From: Diphasiastrum complanatum
Lineage: Eukaryota > Streptophyta > Lycopodiopsida > Lycopodiales > Lycopodiaceae
Direction: 5' to 3'
Length of the DNA: 64,000 nt
Assembly: GCA_029204225.1 (NCBI GenBank)
Contig: CM055108.1
Coordinates: 19,870,773-19,934,772, forward strand
Program-made: the position numbers and the translations under genes
Notes under the pieces: generated by a model
Databases searched by the model: none
What the model saw: the letters and a program-made list of their open reading frames with translations, nothing else
What the model was told of the DNA's origin: nothing
In this document: positions 50,011-60,019 of the stretch, piece after piece
Numbering within the stretch: the first letter of the stretch is position 1
How the letters are laid out: every line of letters starts with the position of its first letter

Positions 50011-52381
50011 ACAATCTCTCAATCTTGATCTTGAGATACCTTGACAACTCATCGTCGTCCTCATTCAAGATCTTGATCTTGATTTTGACTCAAGATTCTA
50101 GCTAGGCTTCGTCCATGGTCTCATTCTTCCAGCATCTTGATCTTTAGTCAAAAGGTCATCAACTTAGCTCTCTTCTCTTTGTGACTTAAGGACTTCTTAA
50201 TCTTGAGTTAAGTTCTTAGTTTAATGTCTTCCATGATGACCGATTCATGATTTCTTAACATCCAATTGAATTAATCTTGATTAGGCTCTAATTCAAGCCT
50301 ACTCATTATCTCCAAACATGCGAACATTATTAAGGAGGATCGTGACCATTTCACGACCTGTAAGTTACATTTTCAATGGCTAATCACAAAATAATTCTTT
50401 AAAAAATGAAAGCCATTCCATGGGTAGATATGGGGCCAAATAATTATTGCTTCAAAGTGGATGTGGGGAGAACAATCCTATGGCTTATTCTGAAAAGTCT
50501 AACAAGAAGTAGTGAGTTAGTTAAAACTTCCTTTTCTCTTGATGAGGTTAGGGATTTGACTCCAATCCACCAAACAAATGAGAACATAGAAGAGAGCAAA
50601 AAACCATTTCATGTGATGAATGAGAGATCAATAAAAAAGATTGTAAGTCTAGAGTGATGACATTGAAGGCCAAATAGATGCTAAATAAGTGACAACCCAA
50701 ATTTGAAAATCCTACAAGACGAGAGCAAAAATGACATATAACTTTTGAAAGAGGAAAGAACAAGTTGCAAGGGATGCCTATTCTAACGTACCAAGAAGTA
50801 AAGAGGGGTTCTATCTCATCTAGCGAATGTGAGGAAGTATTTGTTATTACACACAACATGAGCATGAATGAAAGAAATGAAATAAAAGTCAAAAAAAATG
50901 AGAATTGACAACAAAATTGAATGAAGAAAATAACTTCTTAGCTTAAATTTCAACAAACAAACAATAAGCCCATACATTTAAGAGAGGTCGATATAGCAGG
51001 CGTGATTGCTGTTACAAAAAAGAGGACAAAAGTGGGATGGTAGCAAAAGATGGAACAAAAGATCAAAATGAACAACCTACACAAGAAGCATGGTAAGATA
51101 TTTGCATGGTCCTCCTAAGGAGATTTGGAAGAGTCTCAAGCAAGGGACTACTTTGCAAGGAGCAAAACCTTAACAAAAAAATCGCCTTGCAAAAGTTTGC
51201 AAGACTTTAAAATTCTTTTATGGCATTCCGTGATATATTCATTGCATTTGAATCAAAATTGGTTGAACATTCATAATCTTTGCATTCATAAACTGATTTG
51301 CCCCACGAGTCACGCTCGAATGGAGTATTCAAATAGTACTTCATCACATATTTGTACATAAGTTCCATCTTTTCCCTTGGCACATGAGGACACCTTTAAC
51401 TGCTCTTATGTACAAGAATCTGAAACATTATAGGGTTTCTTTGTTCTTTCAAGGTTGCACACTTATGGAATGCACAAAAGTGTGAAGAAAATCTGTTCTA
51501 CTACACCTATGCCAACCATTTCCTACAGAAAGCTGGGAGATTTACCCGAAAGGACTTATTCAGACTTTAATTTTGTAAAGAACCTCATAGTCTCAATTCT
51601 CCCATTTGAACCTGCAAATGTAAGAGTGCTCTGATGTTTGTATTGATGTTATGAGTTGCTTGATAGCATGTGTATCACAGAAACAACAATTGCTGGTTGA
51701 TATGCTCAAGACTAATGGCTGTTGGGGAGGCAGAGATTGGTGAATCTTTGTTGAGAACCTGCTGGCTTACAGCTATGATAACATAGTAGTTGCAACTATA
51801 ACAAGTGATCTCGCCTACCAGAAAACAGATTAGTCATGGTTAGTGCCAAGTTTTCCTGAAAAATGATCATAACAGATGTCACTCAGTGGTGCAATAGTCC
51901 AGTAATGCTGATGATGCTGCCCAATTTTTTGCTCTAGCAGACCACTCTCTCTCCTAAAAACTAAGCAGTAGTGCCTGAATAGAAACTCTAGGATTTTCTT
52001 CTTGCAGTTCCCTTTCAGAATACAGTAGTGATAAACTACACTCAATCAGTAAATTAATTCAGAAATATGGAAGGATAGGCTATAACTGCATGAGTCGCCT
52101 CAATGGAATAAAGAGAGTTTTGAGAGAAATCTCATTTTAGTTTGAATGCATGTACTACAGAAGCAGCATTTGATGCTACTCTGTCACAGATACTTGTCAG
52201 CTTACAGAGATGTTATTACTTACAAGAAAAAAGAATTATCTAATGGACGCGAGTCTGAGCCTTTACCAAAGATTTATCTTGTTAGGTTCCACTGTCAAGT
52301 TTGAGCTGGAGAGCTGCAAATTTGGGAGCTACGCATCAGTGACAGGTAGGAACCTCAAAACTTCATTTTTCCATTCAAAAT
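50011..52381. other. Intergenic / 3' flank of MORN gene
   Basis: AT-rich, with a 'gatcttgatcttga' micro-repeat at 50030-50160. Frames 50406-50657, 50548-50892 and 51125-51361 have no recognisable domain. The right end should include the MORN gene's 3' UTR. Confidence 0.4.
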
Positions 52382-54215
52382 TTACTGACTTGGCATGAAC
52401 AAGTGACCATGACTACTTCTCCTTTTAGCTTTAATTGCAGCGTTTCTTGCTGCAGTAGCTGCTCTGTCTGCTGCAGTAACTGCTTTCTTTACTTGGTCAC
52501 CGACATGATGCAATCTTAATGCCTTCAATGATGCACGCCTGGCTTCCTGAATTGATTAGCCCAAGATTAGAATATAAGCCAAAATATAAATTGCAATCAG
52601 ATAAGTAGATATTCCAGAATGTTGCAATCTGAGATTGATAAGTTCTAACTACAACAGCAATAATAAACAGCCAGTGTATGGTTCAACCAAAAGTACCTAC
52701 CTGTACAGCATGCCGAAGTTTTGTTTGAGACGCTTCAGGAGGAGATCCAGGTGAGGGATTGGAGAAGATCAACGCATCCGAATTCCACTGCCCTGCATTC
52801 GTCTCTCCGTTTCTGAACGTGTATACGCCAAGTCCTTGCCTCGCCCCCTCATGCCAGGAACCTTCGTATGCATGGCCCAGGCTACCGAAACGGTATACCC
52901 CATAGCCGTGCATCTTATCCTCAAAATATTCTCCGGCATAAGTATCTCCATTTCTGCATAGACAATGCCAATCTCTAAAAGCAACCCACAAAAAGTACTG
53001 TACTTGCAATGAAAAGCTTGAGAATTGTGTTGTTGGAGCATATTTTTCATTCAACGGATTCCCAAGGATGCCTATTTGGCTTCCATTGCATCTCTCTGTC
53101 TTTCTCTCTCTGGCAATAAGTTTTCAAATTAAACCTTGGATTTAGATACATTCAGAGAACTATGGAAATCAAGAAGTATTGTCACCATGGATTGAGATAC
53201 ATATACAGATCTGTAGTAAAAAGAACAAGGAAATGCTGTTCTTCTTAACTCACCGGAAACGGTAGTATCCAATGCCGTGCTTCATACCCCGTTTGAACTC
53301 TCCAATATAGCGACTGCCATCGTTGCATGTCTGAACGCCATAGCCATGGCTTTGGCCATGAAGCCATTCTCCAGAATACTCATCCCCTGTTTGGAATCTG
53401 TACACACCATATCCATTTCGCAAACCCTGCTGAAACTGGCCTTTGTAGCGGCTTCCTGGAGCCCAGGTCTCAATCCCATAGCCATTGTATTTCCCATCCA
53501 CCCAGTCACCTTCGTATTTTCCACTAGAGCAGAAATAGTGCACTCCACTGCCAGAGCAGCTTCCTTCATATATTTCCCCTTCATAGATATCATCGTTGGC
53601 GTATCGGAGGACTCTCTCGCCGCACAGATTACTCCTTTCGCACTTGGATTTGGAACCGATCGTCCAAATCACAGAAGGGCTGGTTAGTTTATTAGCTGTA
53701 ACACTCTGATCTGTAAGAATAGAGCTGATATGCTTCGGCCATGCGATGCTCAAGCATCCCCCGTTATGTGACAAGCTGGCTCTCAGTAAGATCAGGGCGC
53801 TTTCTTGGGATCTGAGTGTTAAATGAGAAAATGCAAGGCGCACACATTGGATTAAAGCTGCAAAGAAGAGCAGCGCTGCGAAGAAGTCAATCCAACTTGG
53901 TAGAGAAGTTTTTGAAGCTGTGTTCCATTGCCCATTTGAATGTGCTTTTGTGTACCACCAGAAAATGAGAATTATGATAAGCGTTGCTGGAGGTAACAGC
54001 AGCTGAATCTCAAAGAGCCGCTGCTGATTGTATCTCGAAATTTCGTTTCTTCTTGGTGGCATTATCTCCATGGTCCTGCTTTCGTTAAGTCTTTCTCTTC
54101 TCGTATCATCAGTTATTGTCAAGGAAGACAAGCAGGTGAGGCTGTCAACACCGGACTTGATGGAGGGAGATCGTGAGAGGGACGATCCAGGCTGGCCCAT
54201 TTTCACTAATGCCAT
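52382..54215 (-). CDS. Membrane-anchored MORN-repeat protein, three exons
   Basis: 459 residues; exons 53254-54215, 52701-52953, 52382-52546. Donors CCG|GTGAGT and CAG|GTAGGT; acceptors atgcag|A and ttcag|GAA. The first intron splits a codon within YYRFR-NGDTYAG. The N-terminus (SSLSRSPSIKSGVDSLTCLS) is Ser-rich as in plant MORN family proteins. Two hydrophobic helices follow: residues 71-87 (LLLPPATLIIILIFWW) and 109-128 (IDFFAALLFFAALIQCVRLA). From residue 211 come seven to eight MORN units (YEGEIYEGSCSGSGVHYF, YEGDWVDGKYNGYGIETW, YKGQFQQGLRNGYGVYRF, YSGEWLHGQSHGYGVQTC and so on), then an Ala/Arg-rich helix (KKAVTAADRAATAARNAAIK). MORN repeats bind phospholipids and proteins, so a membrane-contact or scaffold role is likely. 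Start: first in-frame ATG at 54215; the next, 54200, is also possible. Confidence 0.92.
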
Positions 54216-54584
54216 GGCAGTGGCTTTTGTTGGTGACTCCAGTGCACCTAATTCTTTCAATCCGCTACCAGATACAAATCAGAATTTTCCTTTTAAACTC
54301 AAAATGTATCAATCTTGCAGATTCTGAGTCACGATGAAGTGCCATTCCACAATGCTGAAGCTACCCATAAGCTTGCGCACGGCAGCTTAACTCATTAAAG
54401 TTTAAGCTGGCCAAACTATGCGTCACAACAAAAAGGGGTTGAATGAAGTGGCTGATGAGGAAAAGAACGAGAAGAAAAACACAAATTCAGTCAAGCGCAT
54501 CCAAATAACTCTTCACAGCCGCCCTAGCATGAGCTGACAGACGCATCTAGAATTTGGTACGAGATTGGAGTTCGTTTGAATCGC

Positions 54585-55003
54585 TTGGTGTGATAAAAAC
54601 AGATGATCAAACTATGAGTTCCAGCCTTAAAAAACATAATATTGTTCAAAGATTTGTCATTCCAATTTACCACTTACCTCTGAGCATTACGAATACGTCC
54701 ACACTTTTAACCACAGCACACAGACTGCAAATCACAGCATTGATAACTTGGAAGCCTTAAAGCATCGATTCACAGACAACATCCAACACTGATGTGTGAT
54801 AAAGAAAGATGATCAAAGTATGAATCCCAGCCTTAAAGAACATAAGGCTTTGCAATATTGTTCAAAGATATGTCACTCCAATTTACCACTTAGTTTTGAG
54901 CATTACACTCACGTCCACAGTTTTCACCACAACACACAGACGGCAAATCACAGCATTGACAGCTCAGAAGCCTTAAAGCATCAATTCACAGACTCGAGGC
55001 TTA
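54585..55003. repeat. Two-copy tandem duplication, about 200 bp
   Basis: GATGATCAAA(C/G)TATGA..CCAGCCTTAAA.. through AAGCCTTAAAGCATC(G/A)ATTCACAGAC occurs at about 54600-54780 and 54807-54995 with roughly 15-20 percent divergence. It lies upstream of the MORN coding start, probably in a 5'-UTR intron. Confidence 0.85.
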
Positions 55004-55084
55004 AAATAATCTACACTGTAAAGCAGATCCATAAATTCAAACGAGCACATTATCGATTTCAACATTGATAATCATAGATAAAAC

Positions 55085-55565
55085 GTACCAAACTAACCTA
55101 TCCATTTTTAAATGCCACAAAACATACATTCGACAGAACCTAACCAGTCCTCACATACACACATCCAAAACCAGCAGAAATTAACAGCAACCAAAGAACA
55201 TATTCCGGCAAACTACCAAAAACGTCTCGATTTATTTAACATACGTTGAGAATCATAAATCTGTATTCGATAGCTAGAAAAACTTACCATAGCAAACTAG
55301 CCATTAATTTATGCCACAAACCCACACATCCGATAAAACTGAACCAGTTCCTCACATATACACAACCAAATCCAACACAAAAGTAACAGCAACCAAAGAA
55401 TTTCACTGCAGCTTATCACAAAACATCTGAATCACTTCAACATTGAGAATCATAAATCTAAACTTGATAGCTGGGAAAAACTTACCAAGCCAAACCACTT
55501 ATACAATCGAACCAAATTTTCAAATGCATACAGCCAAAATCAACACAAAATGAACAGCAACCAAG
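55085..55565. repeat. Three-unit diverged tandem repeat, 165-200 bp
   Basis: Shared landmarks recur in order: (A)AAACTTACCA-AGC(C)AAAC, ACACA(T/A)CCAAA-CCA-CA, TAACAGCAACCAA and GAGAATCATAAATCT. AACAGCAACC occurs near 55182, 55385 and 55553. On the minus strand the AAACTTACC landmark reads GGTAAGTTT, a strong splice-donor consensus, repeated in each unit. Confidence 0.75.
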
Positions 55566-55830
55566 AGCTCACCCCGACCCAGCTGATCAGCAAAACCTTC
55601 TCAAATCCTCATCCACGTCCAAGTTCAGCCACAACAAATCAAAGAGTACCCAACAATCAGAGAGTACCCAACATCAAATCAGAACGCATTATTCTGAAGC
55701 CCAGCTTCAACAACGCCAATGCATCCAAGCAACAACTTAATATCTCAAAGCAACACAAATCCTTTGAATAGCTTCCATAATTGGAAGCTCAAATTGCGAG
55801 AAGTGGGTTATAAAGAAAATGGCATATGTG
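55566..55830 (-). promoter_or_regulatory. Probable MORN 5'-UTR exon and TATA region
   Basis: The minus strand has CTTTATAACCC (55805-55815) followed by a CT/T-rich leader and a possible donor GGG|GTGAGC near 55566. This fits a distant 5' exon feeding the MORN gene. No transcript evidence is available. Confidence 0.35.
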
Positions 55831-56244
55831 AGAAGGAATGAGAAGAAAAGGGAAGGCAGGATTCATTATTCTGAGCACTGATTGTAACAGGAAGTACGAT
55901 CAGTAGCAGCAGCAGCCAGCACTAGAGAATTTATTAACAATTTTTTTCCTTTTCATTGTTGTTGCAGAGTATTATTAGCAAACTGGATGTTGCTGTTTGT
56001 GGGTCCTTCCTTTTGTTTCTTTTTCTTTTCTTTTTGGGAGCAATCCAATTGTGCACATAAAAAAAGAGAGGGTAAAACAAACCAAACCTAAAAGAAGAAA
56101 ATTTGATAATGAATTTGCATTTTGAATATTTATTCTTGATTTGCTTGTGATTAAAACAAGATAGCAGCATTTTCAGCCGATGTGGTATTGTACCACAAAG
56201 GCCTTGTGTCATACTGCCATATTGTTACTTTTTGTATTATGAAG
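55831..56244. other. Intergenic, nothing recognised
   Basis: AT-rich with a short CAG run at 55901-55920. No gene evidence. Confidence 0.4.
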
Positions 56245-56356
56245 GAGCCGGGCACATGCCATTCTGCCCGATAAGGATTTCCAAAAAAATTTAGGCTCGG
56301 CCTCGCCCAATTTTTTTTGGAAATCCTTACCGGGTAGAATGGCTTGTGCCCGGCTC
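56245..56356. repeat. Long near-perfect inverted repeat (hairpin)
   Basis: The left arm 56245-56292 (GAGCCGGGCACATGCCATTC, TGCCCGATAAGGATTTCC, poly-A) pairs with the right arm 56309-56356 (poly-T, GGAAATCCTTACCGGGTAGA, ATGGCTTGTGCCCGGCTC), with only a few mismatches over about 47 bp. The loop is about 16 nt and GC-rich. It looks like a foldback MITE or a small-RNA precursor. Confidence 0.85.
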
Positions 56357-56442
56357 ATTCCATTGCATAATGGAGTCCTTGACTTTTCCACATGCCATTT
56401 ACAAAGCATAATCAGCAGTGTGGATTTTTTTGGACCAATGAG

Positions 56443-56462
56443 AAACTGCCACGTGGCAGTTT
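56443..56462. promoter_or_regulatory. 20-bp palindrome with G-box core
   Basis: AAACTGCCACGTGGCAGTTT is a perfect 20-bp palindrome centred on GCCACGTGGC, the strong plant bZIP G-box. It lies about 90 bp beyond the hairpin and about 650 bp upstream of the MORN gene's probable 5' end. Confidence 0.7.
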
Positions 56463-57005
56463 GATGCGGACTGACGCGCGTTTGGAATGTGCTTCAGAAT
56501 TTTGAAATTATTTTAAAGAAATCCAGTGACATTTTATGCTTTTTAAAAAGCCCAAAAATTGGGCGTAATCAGCACAAAGAATCCATTACGTGAAGATAAA
56601 AGGATGTAGAAGAATGGCTTAGTAAAATTTTGATGGTTGTTCTTAACTTTTACGAGCAAATGTTTTATGGATTGTGATGATGTTTTGTTTTTGTTAATCC
56701 AACAATTTGAGCATTCTGGCAAGGCCTTTGTGACATAATACCACAATAATAACTCGAATACATACATTTAAAATTTTAATAGATAATAACAAAGTTCGGT
56801 ACAAGCACTAGAAACTCCAATCTCTTATAATACAATTTTTGTGTTTTTGTTTTTTAGAAGACTAGTTTGGACTTGTACATCTAAAATTGCTAAGTACGAG
56901 CTTGTTATTGAGTTCACATGAAAAGATCTGACATGATAAGATTTCTTAATGAATATTATTCCGTTGTATTAGACAACACAATTAACCAAACAAAGTTGTC
57001 CTAGA
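56463..57005. other. Intergenic, nothing recognised
   Basis: AT-rich, no motif found. Confidence 0.45.
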
Positions 57006-57009
57006 AAAG

Positions 57010-57662
57010 ACTCTAATCGAGTGGATGCCCCCAGCCACTGAAGCCTTCCATAAGCTGAAGCTGGCATTGGTATATGCTCTGATCCTTAGATCTCCAAATT
57101 GGAATATTGAGTTTCACCTTCACACAGATGCTTCCAAATATGCCATTTAAAGTGTTCTAACGCAACCAAATAATTTAAGAAGGATTACCTTGTGTCACTA
57201 AATATCTTACGACAGGTCGACCACCACCAGAGATGAGTAGGACAGAGCAGCGCAAGTTGATTTCAAGATCTGCTCCCTACACCTTAATAGCAAGCCAACT
57301 CTAAAAGATAGGTCTAGATCAGGTTCTACGCAGATGTGTCCTACCTCACAAAATTGATACGATAATCCAGTCTACTCATGAAGGCGTAGGAGGAGGGCAC
57401 TTTGCAGTTGATCTAAATGGTAAAAATTTACTCCAAAGCAGGTTTTGGTGGACAACCCTTCACAAGGATGTCTATCAATGTACCAAGTCATGTGATGTGT
57501 GCCAACGTTTTCGTAAATTTGCAGAACTTAACCAGATGCCCTTGCAACCTATCATCGTCCATAGTCCATTCAAAATGTGCATTGACTTTGTTGGCCCGAT
57601 ATGTCCAGCTGCTCGTTATATGCAAGCAAGATATATCATAGTAGCTACGGACTATTTTTGAA
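57010..57662 (+). mobile_element. Ty3/gypsy RT-RNase H to integrase relic
   Basis: The plus strand reads PPATEAFHKLKLALVYALIL, FHLHTDASKYAI (RNase H start), then after decay the integrase zinc region EGVGGGHFAVDLNGKNLLQS, RFWWTTLHKDVYQCTKSCDV, CQRFRKFAELNQMPLQPI and FVGPI..ARYIIVATDY. It ends abruptly at 57662, where a copia LTR fragment begins. Confidence 0.8.
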
Positions 57663-57664
57663 GA

Positions 57665-57870
57665 ATTTCAGATCATTAAGATCCAAAATATCCCTTTGAT
57701 CTTTGGTTAGAAAGACAAGCAAATCACCAATCCTGCCAATGTAGAAAAACCAACATCTACACTATGAATGAGATGCAAACTCTAAGAGATCTTGATCGCC
57801 TTGTACTCGGCCTCACTAAATGACAATGAGATAGTGGTTGTTTCTTCGACATCCATGATATGTTAGATTT
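57665..57870 (-). mobile_element. Inverted copia LTR end plus RNase H scrap
   Basis: 57665-57795 is the reverse complement of the last about 125 bp of the intact element's LTR family (TTTCAGATC.TTAAGATCC, TGATCTTTGGTTAGAAAGA, AACATCTACAC, GAGATGCAAAC). Directly after it the minus strand reads SLSFSEAEYKAIKIS, a copia RNase H motif, so intervening DNA has been lost. Confidence 0.65.
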
Positions 57871-58406
57871 TAAAATTTTCACTTGTAAATGCAATTTTTT
57901 TGATATGTATGTGGATCCACACGTGTGAGGACCTATCCACATGTGTGAAATGTCACTCATAATATTCAGATCCATTGTACTTAGATTTTATTTGAGGCAA
58001 ATGTCAAATCTCCTAAATTGTAGGAGTTATCTCCTAGATTGTAGGAATCTAGAAGCTCAACACTAACCACCATTGATGATGTGGCAAATTAGATAGATCT
58101 TATCGAAAGTGGATATGGACGAGTACAATGAGTTGTCCTACACATGGAAGCAGCCTAGAGAGAGAGATTATGATGATTGTGTACTTGATGGATCCATTGT
58201 GAGGTTAATGATGAGAAACATTGATTTGAGAGCAATCTTGGTGTTTTCACTCTCTTATGCATGCTCTTTGTGGATGAATGCTTAGGATCTGTCAAGTAAA
58301 CATATTTTCTGTTAGCAGGCGCTGTACAGTGGCTATGCTTCACACTATAGTTCATTTGTAGATCAAATTGAGTCCATTACTTTGAAATTTCACATGGTAT
58401 TAGAGC
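57871..58406 (+). mobile_element. Copia-type LTR end with PBS
   Basis: A segment with CACACGTGTG at 57918-57927 ends at 58394 in TTTCACA, followed by TGGTATTAGAGCC (58395-58407), a tRNA-Met-type primer binding site. The left boundary is not clear. Internal coding sequence beyond about 58580 is missing, replaced by gypsy DNA. Confidence 0.55.
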
Positions 58407-58596
58407 CAAGTCTAAGAGCTTTGATAATGATCCAAATATCTTCATTTTGCAAAAAACGTTGATGCTAGAATCAACTTGAAGAAGGGGGACTCTAACCAAA
58501 AGTTTACTTGATGATTTGAAGTTCAAATGAGTGTGTAAAGTTCAAGTGTACTTCCCACATGTGTGAGAGGTTGCTGGAATTGTACTTTCACCATAT

Positions 58597-59125
58597 CTAT
58601 CTGGTTCCATATTGTTGGACGTCCTTTTTCATACTAGGCCAGAAAAATTGCCTACGAAGAACTTCATAGGTCTTCTGTATGCCTGGGTGCCCCGCACTAG
58701 GATTGTCATGACACTCATATAGGACCTGCTGCCTATAATCCTCTGAATTGGGGACACATACTCTATCTCTATAGAGCAAGTACTCATCCTGAATGGAATA
58801 TTGTTTCCATTTAAATCCTTGAGTCAACTAACCCTCAACCACTGGGGTTTGCTTGGGTAATACAGGCTCAGAATCCTCAACGTCATCTGACATATACTCG
58901 GGCTCATCATCCTCCTCAACAAAGCTGTCGTATTCTTGGATGAACTGGCACCAGCCCCGGGAACTGGTTTTGGAGTCTGTAACTGTCCTGCTCTGGAATG
59001 AGTTCCAGATGGTAGAGAAGAATGCATCATGCTGGCATTTCCCTCTCAAGGACTCGAGTAACTCATTACGAATCTGAGTAAAACTCAACTCGTTTACCAT
59101 AGGCATTCTGCTAAGGGCATCACTT
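58597..59125 (-). mobile_element. Ty3/gypsy RNase H end to integrase zinc domain
   Basis: The minus strand begins SDALSRMPMVNELSF (gypsy 'ADALSR'), then an acidic linker, a TGA, and the integrase HHCC region: YSIQDEYLLYRDRVCVPNSE, QQVLYECHDNPSAGHPGIQK, TYEVLRRQFFWPSMKKDV. It stops abruptly at about 58610. Confidence 0.85.
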
Positions 59126-59129
59126 CAAA

Positions 59130-60015
59130 CAAGATTGTAAGAGTGAAACTAGTGATTTGCTTTGTAAAAATCCAATAATCTCACTGCAGATTTGATGTGG
59201 AATGGCGTTATATCATTAATGGATCTCTAAATCATTGTGAATGAGCTTTGAGGTTGATGTTTTTAGTTTTTGTAAGAGACTAAAACTGTTCTAAAACACC
59301 ATAGAAAGACCCTGGATATCAATTATGCACGATCTAAGGCTTTGATAGCCAGAGGTTTAGGGTTAACCCTAATGGCACTCTACCTAATCTCATATCCGAG
59401 ATCATTTGATATGGATTGAGAGCTCATTTTGTACATACTTTGAGAGATTATCAAGAGATGGTGATTTTGTCAAGTTTGCTCTTTAATGAGGAATTGATAA
59501 ATGATGAATGTGATATCTTGAGTGTCTAATGAATAGATCTGAATCTGAACAAAGTACTATGCTTTCCACGTGTTGTGATAGGATGTGTGCTAGTTTTCTA
59601 TCTATTAGATAGAAGTGAAACCTTTGATGCTTTTTCAAGTTTTAGTATCCAAATGAGGTTCATAATCTCTGATTTTAACATGGTATCAGAGCCCAAATGC
59701 AACCATCAAGGCTCAAATACAAGGAAGAGAGAAGCAATTACAAGTTGATGATTGTTTAATTTTTATTGCCCTTATTACTATCTTAAGTTTGATGATATTT
59801 CAAGTGTGAATGAAATTGTAGCAACAAAAGAGTGATTTGATGCAATGAAAAGTGAGTATATGATGCATTGTTTTGAGATACTTGTAAAATTATTGATCCT
59901 CCATCAAAGATACAAAATGTTACTGTTTGCAAATGGGTCTTTAAGATCAAGCTTAATCAAGATGGTAGTGTGAACAATTATAAAACAAGACTAGTTGCCA
60001 AGGGATATGACTTAG
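59130..60015 (+). mobile_element. Copia LTR, PBS and RT scrap, plus strand
   Basis: A probable LTR ends at 59680, followed by TGGTATCAGAGCCC (59681-59694, PBS). At 59905-60010 the plus strand reads VTVCKWVFKIKLNQDGSVNN then YKTRLVAKGYD, the copia RT start. gag, protease and integrase are absent between them, so there is a large internal deletion. It abuts the minus-strand element at about 60015. Confidence 0.7.
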
Positions 60016-60019
60016 AATT

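Noticed and set aside
53277-53687. Plus-strand and minus-strand overlapping frames within MORN exon 1
   Set aside because: Antisense or frame-shifted reflections of the MORN repeats.
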